A stretch of DNA of 64,000 nt from Paenalcaligenes hominis_A (GCF_041359055.1 NZ_JBGJKZ010000002.1:310001-374000); one strand, 5' to 3'. Positions 8,121 through 17,039 are shown, numbered from the stretch's first letter. Translations and numbers: made by a program. Notes: generated by a model from the sequence alone, not told the origin.

Positions 8121-8921
8121 ATGAAAAAAATGTATTTACGCGAATTGGCTTTACAAGCCTTGCTTATTAATGACCCGGTGGAAAAAGCCACGCAAGTGAA
8201 GCGGTTGCAGCAGGTCTGGGGCTTGCCAGTAGGTGCAGAGCTGGTGCTGCATGAACCAACTGAAGGCATACCAGGGCGGCCAGAAAAACCTGTAATTGTA
8301 GCGCCACAACAGGTTAAGCAACGTTCATTGCATACAAATGAAGGTCGAGCCGCGCTTTTGCATGCCTTAGCACATATTGAGTTTAATGCCATTAATTTAG
8401 CTTTGGATATTATTTGGCGTTATGCACATTTGCCCGATAGTTTTTATGGTGATTGGCTATGTGTAGCGTACGAGGAAGTGACGCATTTTGAGTTGCTTAA
8501 TGCACACCTACATACTTTAGGTTTTCAGTATGGGGATTTTCCGGCACACGATGGCTTATGGGATATGGCCGAGCGTACTAAAGACGACTTGGTGGCTAGG
8601 CTAGCATTGGTGCCGCGCACCTTAGAGGCGCGAGGCTTAGATGCATGTCCAATTGTACGTGCCAAACTGGCTCAGGCTGGCGATAATGAAGCCGCGGCTA
8701 TTCTCGATATTATTTTACGCGATGAGGTAGGTCATGTTGCGTTAGGCAATAAATGGTTTCGCTGGCTGTGTGAGCAACAGCAGTTAGACGCTATTGCGCT
8801 CTATCCGACCTTGGCAGAAGATTATCGTGCGCCCCGATTGCGAGGCCCGTTTAATATTCCAGCGCGCTTGGCGGCAGGTTTTTATGCTGAGGAAATTGAC
8901 TATTTAAAGAGCCAAGCGTAA
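8121..8921 (+). CDS. DUF455 family ferritin-like protein
   Basis: A 266-residue protein recognised as DUF455 (COG2833), a ferritin-like di-iron family distantly related to MiaE. Candidate metal ligands sit on four helices: HIEFNAINLALD (about 85-96), YEEVTHFELL (about 117-126) and DEVGHVALG (about 202-210). The biochemical role of the family is not established. The hairpin of the preceding terminator ends two bases before the ATG and no Shine-Dalgarno sequence is visible, so translation initiation is odd. A start further downstream is unlikely because the N-terminal residues are family-like. It is convergent with the following gene, with 7 bp between the two stops. Confidence 0.82.
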   Translation: MKKMYLRELALQALLINDPVEKATQVKRLQQVWGLPVGAELVLHEPTEGIPGRPEKPVIVAPQQVKQRSLHTNEGRAALLHALAHIEFNAINLALDIIWRYAHLPDSFYGDWLCVAYEEVTHFELLNAHLHTLGFQYGDFPAHDGLWDMAERTKDDLVARLALVPRTLEARGLDACPIVRAKLAQAGDNEAAAILDIILRDEVGHVALGNKWFRWLCEQQQLDAIALYPTLAEDYRAPRLRGPFNIPARLAAGFYAEEIDYLKSQA

Positions 8922-8928
8922 TACCGAT

Positions 8929-10488
8929 TTAAATATCAGATTGATCTACAGTGGGTTTAAATTCACCAAAACGCACTATACGTCCAAGAAACAAAATAGA
9001 GCCCGATGGGGCAGATACCCCTTGGCCTGACTCTAGAGTCATTTCAAAAATCTGGCCCACCTCGACTGGACCAATGAGTTCAGCTGGCAATGTAACCGGT
9101 TGATTTGGGTTAATTCGCCCTAAAGAGCGTATCTGAGTGTCATTGGGGAGTTGCGTCCAAAGCTGCACGATTTGATCCGCTTCTAATTCTGTTCTGACTT
9201 GTGGGCTCAGTAAAACGTGCCCTTCAGCATCTACACTGAGTATCCAGCCTGGGGTAGCGCTTTGACCAGGAGCTTGCAGTACTGCGCCAGCTTGAGGGCT
9301 CATTTGCACTAATTGCACCACAGGAGCCTTGGGCATAAAGGCCCAAATAGCAAAAGCGCTCAGAGCTGCTAACGTACCACCAGCGACCCACCAGCCGATT
9401 TTGGTTTTGCGCTTTAGAGGTGCTGTGGGTTCATAAGCCGCCTCAGCTAACTCTGCTTTGGTTTGTTCACCAAAACTGGCTGGCACAGGAGGAGGGTCCA
9501 TAAACACAGCAGGTGGATCTTCAGGTGCCTCTGGTTCGGGCGTTTTGAAAACAGGGTCAGGGCTACTTAGATTGCCATACGCAGGGGTGGGTGACGATTT
9601 GCTGGTAGGGGTTGCTGATACAGACGCGCCGTTTGAAGGTGCCTCGTTATGTAGAATCTCTAATAAACTGGCGCTTGGTGTAGGAGCGGCAGTAGACTGG
9701 GTTTTAGGTGTAACTGGGTTTTCAGAGGGCGCTAAGGCTTGGCTTAAAGGCAGACCTAGGTCTTGATAAATACGGCTTAAAACATATGCAGGAGGGGATA
9801 GGGTAGGCAAGCACGCAGTTAAATGGCTAAAAACGTCTTCCCATAAAAGTAAATCCTGAGCTGCGGTTGTATCTGTTTGCAGTAACTGATGCGCTGCACT
9901 GGCTTCAGTCGCCGTATTGAGTAGACCTAAACAATACTCACCTAAAACAATTAAATGGGTATCCGAGGAATTTTGCCAGCCTGTAAACAAATGGGTGAGT
10001 AGCAATAAGCCTTCTTGGACAGCGGCTTGAGTTTCTTGAATAGAGCATTGGCATGCTTTAGCTATTTCGGCATAGTTAAATCCATATAAATAGGCTAGCG
10101 CTATTTTATGCCGTGTTTCTGCACGTAGATGTTGGAATTGCAGCAGGTCTGTTGAGGCCGAAGCAGGCAAATAAAAATGATTTTTTGCTTTGGCTAATGG
10201 GTTTAAATTGCCTGAGTTTTTTCTTTTTTGCTGTGCTCTGAAGCGGAAAATACTGTAGAGCCAGGCTTTGGCTGAACCAAGGCTGGGGTCGTACGCATTG
10301 GCGTTACGCCATATTAAAACAAAGCTCTCTCGTAACAACTCTTCGGCATCAGAGCTACGTTGCACCAAGCTTTGCCCTAATGCTAAAAAATGCGGACCTT
10401 CTAGTTCATAAAGCTGCTTTAACGCTAAGCTGTGTTGATGAGCGCATTGCTCTAACAGTTGTTGATAAGAAACGGTGCCAGTAGCCAT
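8929..10488 (-). CDS. Fused ECF sigma factor and RskA-type transmembrane anti-sigma factor
   Basis: One uninterrupted 519-codon frame holds two normally separate proteins. Residues 17-92 match sigma-70 region 2 (SSDAEELLRESFVLIWRNA; AWLYSIFRFRAQ). Residues 118-168 match region 4 with its helix-turn-helix (YGFNYAEIAKACQCSIQET). Residues 178-245 resemble the anti-sigma domain of RskA (GEYCLGLLNTATEA). A Pro/Ala/Ser-rich linker (250-350) precedes one membrane helix (about 364-384, after the basic KRKTK). Residues 410-505 resemble the periplasmic RskA domain (VQLWTQLPND, SLGRINPN). The frame is open 39 codons further upstream, but that part is hydrophobic and lies in the promoter region. ATG 10488 fits sigma domains best. 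SigK and RskA are usually adjacent genes. Here the sigma factor would be tethered to the inner membrane until released by proteolysis. Confidence 0.82.
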   Translation of the reverse strand: MATGTVSYQQLLEQCAHQHSLALKQLYELEGPHFLALGQSLVQRSSDAEELLRESFVLIWRNANAYDPSLGSAKAWLYSIFRFRAQQKRKNSGNLNPLAKAKNHFYLPASASTDLLQFQHLRAETRHKIALAYLYGFNYAEIAKACQCSIQETQAAVQEGLLLLTHLFTGWQNSSDTHLIVLGEYCLGLLNTATEASAAHQLLQTDTTAAQDLLLWEDVFSHLTACLPTLSPPAYVLSRIYQDLGLPLSQALAPSENPVTPKTQSTAAPTPSASLLEILHNEAPSNGASVSATPTSKSSPTPAYGNLSSPDPVFKTPEPEAPEDPPAVFMDPPPVPASFGEQTKAELAEAAYEPTAPLKRKTKIGWWVAGGTLAALSAFAIWAFMPKAPVVQLVQMSPQAGAVLQAPGQSATPGWILSVDAEGHVLLSPQVRTELEADQIVQLWTQLPNDTQIRSLGRINPNQPVTLPAELIGPVEVGQIFEMTLESGQGVSAPSGSILFLGRIVRFGEFKPTVDQSDI

Positions 10489-10569
10489 AAGCGTTGTGAA
10501 GTCGATGAATAAAAAAATATTGTAGAGGTGAGTTACGTAGAAATACAGTAACAGAGTGCAGCAATCTAT

Positions 10570-10603
10570 TTGACGTATATAGTACCAAAGCGGTACTATA
10601 TAC
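10570..10603 (+). promoter_or_regulatory. Putative suf promoter with overlapping Rrf2-type operator
   Basis: GTATATAGTACC (10575-10586) and GGTACTATATAC (10592-10603) are perfect 12-bp inverted repeats around AAAGC. A possible -35 TTGACG (10570-10575) and -10 TACTAT (10594-10599) with 18-bp spacing flank or lie within the palindrome, so a bound repressor would block RNA polymerase. It sits 26 bp before the first gene of the suf operon, which encodes a likely Fe-S-binding repressor. Autoregulation is inferred. Confidence 0.68.
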
Positions 10604-10628
10604 ATATATTGAAAAAAACGAGGCCTTT

Positions 10629-11117
10629 ATGCTGCGAATAAGCAAAATCATCGACTATGGCACGCTAGTGCTAACACACATGGGGGGAGATCCTTCACGT
10701 GTGTTTAGCGCTGCCGAGCTTGCGACGGCACTGGGCCTTGGGCAGCCCACCGTTAGCAAAGTGTTAAAGATGCTTTGCCAAGACGAGCTAGTTGTTAGTT
10801 CGCGTGGCCCTAAAGGCGGTTATGCTTTGTCGCGTCCTGCCGAACAAATCAGCGTGGCACAAATTATTGATGCGCTGGATGATCAACCGTTTGGTTTAAC
10901 TGAATGTGTAGCGCATCCAGGTGCTTGCTCTGTCGAGCAAGATTGCCATATACGCAGTAACTGGCAGCGAATAAACGACATTGTACGCCGAACCCTTGAA
11001 GATGTCAGCGTTGCTGATATGATACGCCCAACCCATGAATACCCTTTAAAGCAATCCGACGGATTTATGACTAAATCTCGACGTCAAAGCAGCACTTCCA
11101 CAGCGGAGTTATCCTAA
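10629..11117 (+). CDS. SUF system Fe-S assembly regulator, Rrf2 family
   Basis: A 162-residue Rrf2-family regulator. The winged helix-turn-helix is at about 20-65 (AAELATALGLGQPTVSKVLKML), followed by SRGPKGGYALSRP. Three cysteines arranged C-x6-C-x5-C at about 98-111 fit [2Fe-2S] coordination as in IscR-like proteins. The protein probably senses cluster status and controls the downstream genes through the palindrome just upstream. It shares one base with sufB (TAATG), so translation is coupled. The Ser/Thr-rich tail after residue 140 is longer than in IscR. Confidence 0.88.
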   Translation: MLRISKIIDYGTLVLTHMGGDPSRVFSAAELATALGLGQPTVSKVLKMLCQDELVVSSRGPKGGYALSRPAEQISVAQIIDALDDQPFGLTECVAHPGACSVEQDCHIRSNWQRINDIVRRTLEDVSVADMIRPTHEYPLKQSDGFMTKSRRQSSTSTAELS

Positions 11118-12565
11118 TGAGTACAGTTAATGAACACCTCGACACGTTCTTAGACCGTGATTACGAGGCCGGGTTTATTACCGAAATCGAATCGATCACT
11201 ATCCCTAAGGGGCTAAGCGAAGACACGATTCGTCGAATTTCGGCACTTAAAAAAGAGCCAGAGTTTATGCTCGAGTGGCGGTTGGCGGCTTATCGTCAAT
11301 GGCTTGAAATGAAAGAGCCAACATGGTCAGTTGTTAAGTACGAACCTATCGATTTCCAAGACATCAGCTATTATTCAGCGCCAAAAAGCAAAGCCGATGG
11401 CCCTAAAAGTCTAGATGAAGTGGACCCAGAGTTACTGCGCACCTATGAAAAATTAGGGGTGCCTTTGCACGAGCGTGCTCGTCTAGCAGGTGTGGCCGTG
11501 GATGCGGTGTTTGACTCCGTTTCAGTCGCCACTACGTTTAGAGAGCAGCTCAAAGAAGTAGGGGTGATTTTCTGTTCGTTCTCAGAGGCCGTACACGATT
11601 ATCCCGAGCTAATTCAGAAATATCTCGGTACCGTCGTGCCTCCTACCGATAATTTTTATGCTGCGCTTAACTCCGCAGTGTTCTCAGACGGTTCATTTGT
11701 GTACATACCCAAAGGCGTGAAGTGCCCGATGGAGCTGTCCACGTATTTCCGTATTAACTCACCCGACACCGGGCAGTTTGAGCGCACCTTAATTATTGCC
11801 GAAGAAGGTGCTTCTGTTAGCTACCTCGAGGGCTGTACTGCCCCTATGCGCAAAGACAATCAACTGCACGCAGCTGTGGTTGAGCTCGTTGCCTTAGATG
11901 ATGCCAAAATTAAATATTCCACCGTCCAAAACTGGTACCCCGGCGATAAAGATGGCGTAGGTGGCATTTATAACTTTGTGACCAAGCGCGGTGAGTGCCG
12001 CGGTGCACGTTCACACATCTCTTGGACACAGGTTGAAACGGGTTCTTCTATTACGTGGAAATACCCTAGCGTAATTCTACGTGGTGATGACTCGGTTGGT
12101 GAGTTTTACTCGGTCGCTCTTAGCAACCATCGTCAACAAGCCGATACCGGCACGAAAATGATTCACATGGGTAAAAACACGACCAGTACGATCATCTCTA
12201 AAGGGATTTCAGCCGGTCAGGGTTTAAATACTTATCGTGGCTTAGTGCGTATTACCCCCGGTGCAGAAAACGCTCGCAACTACACACAATGTGATTCGTT
12301 ACTTATTGGTAAAACCTGTTCGGCGCATACTTTTCCCGTCGTCGAGGTGCAAAACCCCACAGCCAGTGTAGAGCACGAGGCAACGGCATCGCGTATTGGC
12401 GAGGATCAGTTGTTTTATGCCATGCAGCGCGGTATTTCGGCCGAGGATGCGGTATCAATGATTGTGAACGGATTCTGTAAAGACGTAATTAAAGAACTAC
12501 CCATGGAGTTTGCTGTAGAAGCTCAAAACTTGCTTGGTGTCAGCCTCGAAGGCAGTGTTGGTTAA
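11117..12565 (+). CDS. sufB: Fe-S cluster assembly scaffold protein SufB
   Basis: A 482-residue protein of full family length. Conserved segments include PEFMLEWRLAAYRQW, the core beta-helix with FIPKGV-type sequence (VYIPKGVKCPMELSTYF), and the C-terminal RIGEDQLFYAMQRGIS with the conserved Glu/His region before it. SufB, with SufC and SufD, forms the SufBC2D scaffold where new Fe-S clusters are built. Overlaps the regulator stop by one base and precedes sufC by 12 bp. Confidence 0.97.
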   Translation: MSTVNEHLDTFLDRDYEAGFITEIESITIPKGLSEDTIRRISALKKEPEFMLEWRLAAYRQWLEMKEPTWSVVKYEPIDFQDISYYSAPKSKADGPKSLDEVDPELLRTYEKLGVPLHERARLAGVAVDAVFDSVSVATTFREQLKEVGVIFCSFSEAVHDYPELIQKYLGTVVPPTDNFYAALNSAVFSDGSFVYIPKGVKCPMELSTYFRINSPDTGQFERTLIIAEEGASVSYLEGCTAPMRKDNQLHAAVVELVALDDAKIKYSTVQNWYPGDKDGVGGIYNFVTKRGECRGARSHISWTQVETGSSITWKYPSVILRGDDSVGEFYSVALSNHRQQADTGTKMIHMGKNTTSTIISKGISAGQGLNTYRGLVRITPGAENARNYTQCDSLLIGKTCSAHTFPVVEVQNPTASVEHEATASRIGEDQLFYAMQRGISAEDAVSMIVNGFCKDVIKELPMEFAVEAQNLLGVSLEGSVG

Positions 12566-12577
12566 GGAATAATAGAA

Positions 12578-13351
12578 ATGCTAAAGATTAAAGATTTATA
12601 CGCCTCAGTAGAAGGTAAACAAATTCTACGAGGCCTAAGCTTAGATGTGAAACCAGGCGAAGTGCATGCAATCATGGGGCCAAATGGCTCAGGTAAAAGT
12701 ACGCTTTCTCAGGTCTTAGCAGGTCGTGAAGACTACACCGTCGATTCCGGTTCAGTCGAGTGGCTAGGCCAAGATCTACTAGACATGAACGTTGAAGACC
12801 GTGCCCGCTCTGGTTTATTCCTTGCTTTCCAATACCCCATCGAAATTCCAGGCGTTTCTAATGCTTACTTTTTGCGTACTGCGGTCAACGCGGTGCGTCG
12901 CGAACAGGGTAAACCAGAATTAGATGCCATCGACTTTTTGAAGCTGGTAAAGCAAGAAATGAAAGACGTGGGGATGCGCGAAGAATTCTTGCACCGCTCT
13001 GTTAACGAAGGCTTTTCTGGCGGTGAGAAAAAACGCAATGAAGTCTTGCAAATGAGCTTACTCGAGCCCAAATTGGCTATTTTGGACGAAACCGACTCGG
13101 GCTTAGATATTGATGCTTTACGTGTTGTATCAGATGGGGTGAATCGCTTGCGTTCACCAGATCGCTCTATGGTTGTGATCACACACTACCAGCGCTTGTT
13201 GGATTACATTGTGCCTGATTTTGTTCACGTATTGGCAGGTGGTCGCATTGTGCGCAGTGGCGATGCCTCATTAGCTAAAGAGCTCGAAGAGCGTGGTTAC
13301 GGTTGGGTACTAGAGCAGGCCGGCGTTGATGCCAAAGGAGTAGCAGTATGA
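12578..13351 (+). CDS. sufC: Fe-S cluster assembly ATPase SufC
   Basis: A 257-residue ABC-type ATPase without membrane domains. It has Walker A GPNGSGKSTL (about 34-43), the signature FSGGEKKRNEV with the SufC-specific KKRNE, and Walker B LAILDETDSGLDIDAL. SufC binds SufB and SufD, and ATP-driven dimerisation opens the scaffold. sufD starts four bases before the stop of this gene, consistent with coupled translation. Confidence 0.97.
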   Translation: MLKIKDLYASVEGKQILRGLSLDVKPGEVHAIMGPNGSGKSTLSQVLAGREDYTVDSGSVEWLGQDLLDMNVEDRARSGLFLAFQYPIEIPGVSNAYFLRTAVNAVRREQGKPELDAIDFLKLVKQEMKDVGMREEFLHRSVNEGFSGGEKKRNEVLQMSLLEPKLAILDETDSGLDIDALRVVSDGVNRLRSPDRSMVVITHYQRLLDYIVPDFVHVLAGGRIVRSGDASLAKELEERGYGWVLEQAGVDAKGVAV

Positions 13352-14655
13352 CCTCATTGCCCACTTGGGTTAATCCATTTGTTGCCCAAGCTGCCGAGCA
13401 AACTGGTACGCCCAGTTGGCTTAGCGAGCTACGTCAACAGGCATTAGCGCGTTTTGCTGCAGAGGGATGGCCCACCAGCCGCCTCGAAGCATGGCGTCAT
13501 ACCTCTTTGGCGCTCATGGAGCAAAAAACCTACGAGCTGGCTCAAAATGCGTCTGCTGCCGACGAGCTGATTCGTGCCTGTAAAGAGGACGATGAAGGGT
13601 ACTGGCTTAGTTTTGTTAACGGCCAGTTCGATGCTAATGCATCAACTACTGCAGGTATTGAGTCTGGTTTACGTTTAGCTTCAGTCGCTCAATTACTACG
13701 CGACGAGAGCGATACGCTGAAAGAGATCTATGGCAAGGTCGATATGGGCTCAAGTCCAGAGGCCTTGAACTTAGCTTTGGCTCAAGACGGTGCCTATGTG
13801 CGCGTAGCCAAAGGGGTTCAGGTAACCAAACCCATTCACTTGGTTTATATCAATACGGATGCGCAGTCGGCTACGTTTACACGCAGTTTTATTGCACTAG
13901 AGGCCGGAGCTCATGCTACGGTTGTTGAGCACTACCTTAGTACAGACGAGTATGCTGGTCTAACCAATTCTGTTAGCCGCATTTGGACTGACCGTGATGC
14001 CAACCTGGTCCATCTTAAATTGCAAAACCAAAGCGAAAAATCGGTACACTTAGCTGCCGTGGATGCTGACCAAGAACAAGCGTCTCATTATGAGTCACAC
14101 TCTTTATCGTTTGGGGCTCAGCTAGCACGTACAGGCATTGAAACGCACTTCAAGGGGCAACAGTGTCATGCCTTGTTGAACGGTTTGTACTACGTGAATG
14201 ATCGTCGTCATGTGGATCACTTTACGCAAATTCATCACGAGCAACCAAATTGCACCAGCCACGAGTATTACCGCGGCATTATGGCGGATCGCGGTCGCGG
14301 TGTGTTTTCAGGTCGTATTATTGTGTACGAAGGCGCAGATGGTACGGATGCAATCCAACGCTCAGACAGTTTGTTGCTATCTAAACTCGCACGCGCTGAT
14401 ACCAAGCCAGAGCTTGAAATTTACGCCGATGACGTGAAGTGTGCGCATGGTGCAACCGTAGGTCAACTAGATAAAGACAGTATGTTTTACTTGCGCTCAC
14501 GGGGCCTAAGTTACGAAGAAGCCTACGACGTCTTAATTTATGCGTTTGCAGCGCAGGTCCTAGAGCGCATTCAGTCAGAAAGTTTACGTCAACGTGCTAC
14601 CAAAGGCATTCAAAATTTATTGCCTGGCGGTAAAAAAATCGGAGAGCAAATCTAA
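13348..14655 (+). CDS. sufD: Fe-S cluster assembly protein SufD
   Basis: A 435-residue SufB paralogue: helical N-terminus (RLEAWRHTSLALM), a beta-helix core and a C-terminal domain with HGATVGQLDKDSMFYLRSRGL, whose His is the conserved SufD residue linked to iron entry. Forms SufBC2D with its neighbours. Overlaps sufC by 4 bp and is followed immediately by sufS. Confidence 0.95.
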   Translation: MTSLPTWVNPFVAQAAEQTGTPSWLSELRQQALARFAAEGWPTSRLEAWRHTSLALMEQKTYELAQNASAADELIRACKEDDEGYWLSFVNGQFDANASTTAGIESGLRLASVAQLLRDESDTLKEIYGKVDMGSSPEALNLALAQDGAYVRVAKGVQVTKPIHLVYINTDAQSATFTRSFIALEAGAHATVVEHYLSTDEYAGLTNSVSRIWTDRDANLVHLKLQNQSEKSVHLAAVDADQEQASHYESHSLSFGAQLARTGIETHFKGQQCHALLNGLYYVNDRRHVDHFTQIHHEQPNCTSHEYYRGIMADRGRGVFSGRIIVYEGADGTDAIQRSDSLLLSKLARADTKPELEIYADDVKCAHGATVGQLDKDSMFYLRSRGLSYEEAYDVLIYAFAAQVLERIQSESLRQRATKGIQNLLPGGKKIGEQI

Positions 14656-14656
14656 T

Positions 14657-15907
14657 ATGTCACAGCCGATCAATCAACCTGCATTGCAGCTCGATCGGCG
14701 TGCCGATTTTCCAATCTTGGCGCAGCCTATTCGTGGGCAGCGCCTTGTTTATTTGGATAACGGTGCGACCACGCAAAAACCTGCTGCAGTCATTCAGGCA
14801 GAAAAAGACTTTTATGAAAAGCATAATGCCAACATTCATCGTGGGGTGCATTGGCTTTCGCAATATGCAACGGATGAATACGACGAGGCACGTGTTGTTA
14901 CGCAAACATTTCTTAATGCCGCTCGCGTTGAGGAAATTGTTTTTACAAGTGGCACCACTGACGGTATTAACTTAGTGGCATATGCATGGGGCTTAGATAA
15001 TCTACACCCCGGTGATGAAATTGTACTGACTGGACTTGAGCACCATTCCAATATTGTACCTTGGCAGCTAGTGGCTAAAAAAACAGGCGCAGTGATCAAG
15101 GTGGTGCCTGTGTTAGACAATGGCGAGCTAGATCTTGACGCTTACCAAGGTTTATTAACATCTAAAACCAAACTGGTTGGTATCACTCATGTGTCTAATG
15201 CTTTGGGTACAGTGAACCCCATTGCGGAAATGATCCAGCAGGCGCATCAGGTCGGAGCCAAAGTTCTTATTGATGGGGCACAGGCGGTTGCGCATACCAA
15301 AGTGGATGTGCAAGCTCTAGATTGTGATTTTTACGTGTTTTCTGGGCATAAAATCTATGGCCCAACAGGCACAGGGGCTTTGTACGCCAAATACGATATC
15401 CTAGATGCCATGTCGCCATGGCGCGGTGGAGGCGATATGATCCACACCGTCAGCTTTGAAGAGAGCACCTTTGCGCCAGTGCCTCAGCGCTTCGAGGCCG
15501 GAACGCCTAATATTGCTGGAATAATAGTATTGGCTGCTGCTTTGCGCTATGTGCAAGACGTTGGATTAGAGCAGATTGCACAGCACGAGGATGCGCTATT
15601 GCAGTACGCCACCGCCCAGCTCTCAGCCCTGAAAGGAATCCAATTGGTGGGTACCGCAGCGCACAAAGCGGGTGTATTATCGTTCTTAGTAGAGGGTATT
15701 CATCCTCATGATTTAGGCACCATACTGGATATGGATGGTGTAGCAATTCGGGCAGGCCATCATTGTGCTATGCCTTTAATGACCCGTTTTGGAATACCTG
15801 GTACAGCGCGAGCTTCATTTGCTCTCTATAACAGCTTCGAGGATGTGGATGCTTTGGTTGCCAGTTTGAAAAAAGCGCAAAAACTATTTGGAGTCTCAGA
15901 TGAGTGA
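14657..15907 (+). CDS. sufS: Cysteine desulfurase SufS
   Basis: A 416-residue class V aminotransferase-fold enzyme. The PLP lysine lies in VFSGHKIYGPTGTG, the catalytic cysteine in AIRAGHHCAMPLM, and a group-II desulfurase insert (RGGGDMI) is present. It takes sulfur from cysteine as a persulfide for Fe-S synthesis. The frame is open to 14594, inside sufD, but the ATG at 14657 lies just after the sufD stop and is preceded by GGAGAG. Its end overlaps the start of sufU by 8 bp. Confidence 0.95.
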   Translation: MSQPINQPALQLDRRADFPILAQPIRGQRLVYLDNGATTQKPAAVIQAEKDFYEKHNANIHRGVHWLSQYATDEYDEARVVTQTFLNAARVEEIVFTSGTTDGINLVAYAWGLDNLHPGDEIVLTGLEHHSNIVPWQLVAKKTGAVIKVVPVLDNGELDLDAYQGLLTSKTKLVGITHVSNALGTVNPIAEMIQQAHQVGAKVLIDGAQAVAHTKVDVQALDCDFYVFSGHKIYGPTGTGALYAKYDILDAMSPWRGGGDMIHTVSFEESTFAPVPQRFEAGTPNIAGIIVLAAALRYVQDVGLEQIAQHEDALLQYATAQLSALKGIQLVGTAAHKAGVLSFLVEGIHPHDLGTILDMDGVAIRAGHHCAMPLMTRFGIPGTARASFALYNSFEDVDALVASLKKAQKLFGVSDE

Positions 15908-16352
15908 GGATTTTGGCGGGCTACGTGAGCTCTACCAAGAAGTGATCTTTGATCACAATCGCAACCCACGTAACTTTAATCACATGGAAGACGCAACTCA
16001 CAAAGCGGATGGTCATAATCCATTATGTGGGGATCAGTTACGAGTCTATGCACACGTAAAAGACAATGTTGTAGAGAAAGTTAGCTTTATTGGGCAAGGG
16101 TGCGCCATTTCTAAAGCCTCAGCATCATTAATGACTGAAGCCTGTAAAGGCAAAACCATGGCAGAGGTCGAGCAACTCTTTAAAGACATGCATGCGATGT
16201 TGACCACCGAGCACCCAGATCGTGATTTAGGGAAATTAGAAGTGTTGTCGGGGGTTAAAGAGTTCCCTGCGCGGGTTAAATGTGCTTCCTTAGCGTGGCA
16301 CACTTTAGATAACGCGATTCACCAATCTGATGACGTCGCTAAAACAGAGTAA
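15900..16352 (+). CDS. sufU: SufU/NifU-like sulfur acceptor protein
   Basis: A 150-residue IscU-fold protein with the three cysteines and aspartate expected for metal or cluster binding: NPLCGDQL, GQGCAISKASAS and RVKCASLAW, plus the SufU-type insertion around KDMHAML. It probably accepts persulfide sulfur from SufS. ATG 15900 is preceded by TTGGAG. An ATG at 15888 would add four residues. Nested in the suf operon between sufS and sufT. Confidence 0.9.
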   Translation: MSEDFGGLRELYQEVIFDHNRNPRNFNHMEDATHKADGHNPLCGDQLRVYAHVKDNVVEKVSFIGQGCAISKASASLMTEACKGKTMAEVEQLFKDMHAMLTTEHPDRDLGKLEVLSGVKEFPARVKCASLAWHTLDNAIHQSDDVAKTE

Positions 16353-16366
16353 AGGCTGTATAAATA

Positions 16367-16924
16367 ATGAGTTATTTTGAGCGCGAAGAGGTCATTGTCA
16401 GTCGTGATTGTCCTGCAGTGACCATCCCATATGGTTCTCCAGTCACCATAGAAAAAGGCTGTAGTGCAACAATTACCCAAAAACTAGGTAATAGTTTTAC
16501 CGTCATTGTTGAAGGCAATATGTATCGCATCGAAGGAATTGATGGCGATGCTATAGGCCAAGAAGCCAAGGAAGAGGAAATTTTTGTTCCCGAGCAGCCT
16601 GCAACGGAAAAAACCATCGAAGAGGCCTGCTGGGTTGTGTTGGCCGAGGTCTTTGATCCAGAAATTCCAGTGGATATTGTGAATTTAGGCTTAGTCTATA
16701 AATGTCATGTGACTCAAGAGGGGCCTGATAACTTCTCGGTATTATTGGATATGACGTTGACTGCTCCCGGTTGTGGAATGGGCCCAATTATTGCCGAAGA
16801 GGCTCGTTTCAAGGTGCTCACCATCCAAGGTGTTAGTAAAGCCGAGGTTAACTTGGTTTGGGACCCGCCCTGGAGTCGGGAAATGATGAGCGAGTCGGCT
16901 CGATTGCAATTAGGGATGCTGTAA
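16367..16924 (+). CDS. sufT: Fe-S cluster assembly protein SufT (MIP18/DUF59 family)
   Basis: A 185-residue protein with an extra N-terminal domain (about 1-75) and a C-terminal DUF59 domain (about 85-180) with DPEIPVDIVNLGLVY, the conserved Cys in TAPGCGMG and VWDPPWSREMMS. SufT-type proteins help mature Fe-S enzymes when demand is high. It is the last gene of the suf operon and is followed 15 bp later by a strong terminator. Confidence 0.9.
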   Translation: MSYFEREEVIVSRDCPAVTIPYGSPVTIEKGCSATITQKLGNSFTVIVEGNMYRIEGIDGDAIGQEAKEEEIFVPEQPATEKTIEEACWVVLAEVFDPEIPVDIVNLGLVYKCHVTQEGPDNFSVLLDMTLTAPGCGMGPIIAEEARFKVLTIQGVSKAEVNLVWDPPWSREMMSESARLQLGML

Positions 16925-16939
16925 AACGTCTCTTTATAA

Positions 16940-16977
16940 AAACCGCTAATTAAATATAAATTAGCGGTTTTTTCTTT
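16940..16977 (+). terminator. Terminator of the suf operon
   Basis: AAACCGCTAATT and AATTAGCGGTTT form a perfect 12-bp stem with a 7-nt loop, followed by a T-rich stretch. Confidence 0.9.
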
Positions 16978-17039
16978 TATGATGTATAAAATATAAAATA
17001 AAAAAATACAAGATTAATATTTAAATAGAGCGTAATCAG

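Noticed and set aside
9458..9766. Plus-strand Gly/Ser-rich frame of 102 codons
   Set aside because: It is antisense to the Pro-rich linker of the sigma/anti-sigma fusion and has no start signals.
10489..10605. 39-residue hydrophobic extension of the sigma/anti-sigma fusion
   Set aside because: It overlaps the suf promoter palindrome and is not sigma-like. It would also put a membrane helix before the sigma domain, so it is probably non-coding.
14594..14656. Extended start for SufS inside sufD
   Set aside because: The family N-terminus and a ribosome site fit ATG 14657 directly after the sufD stop.
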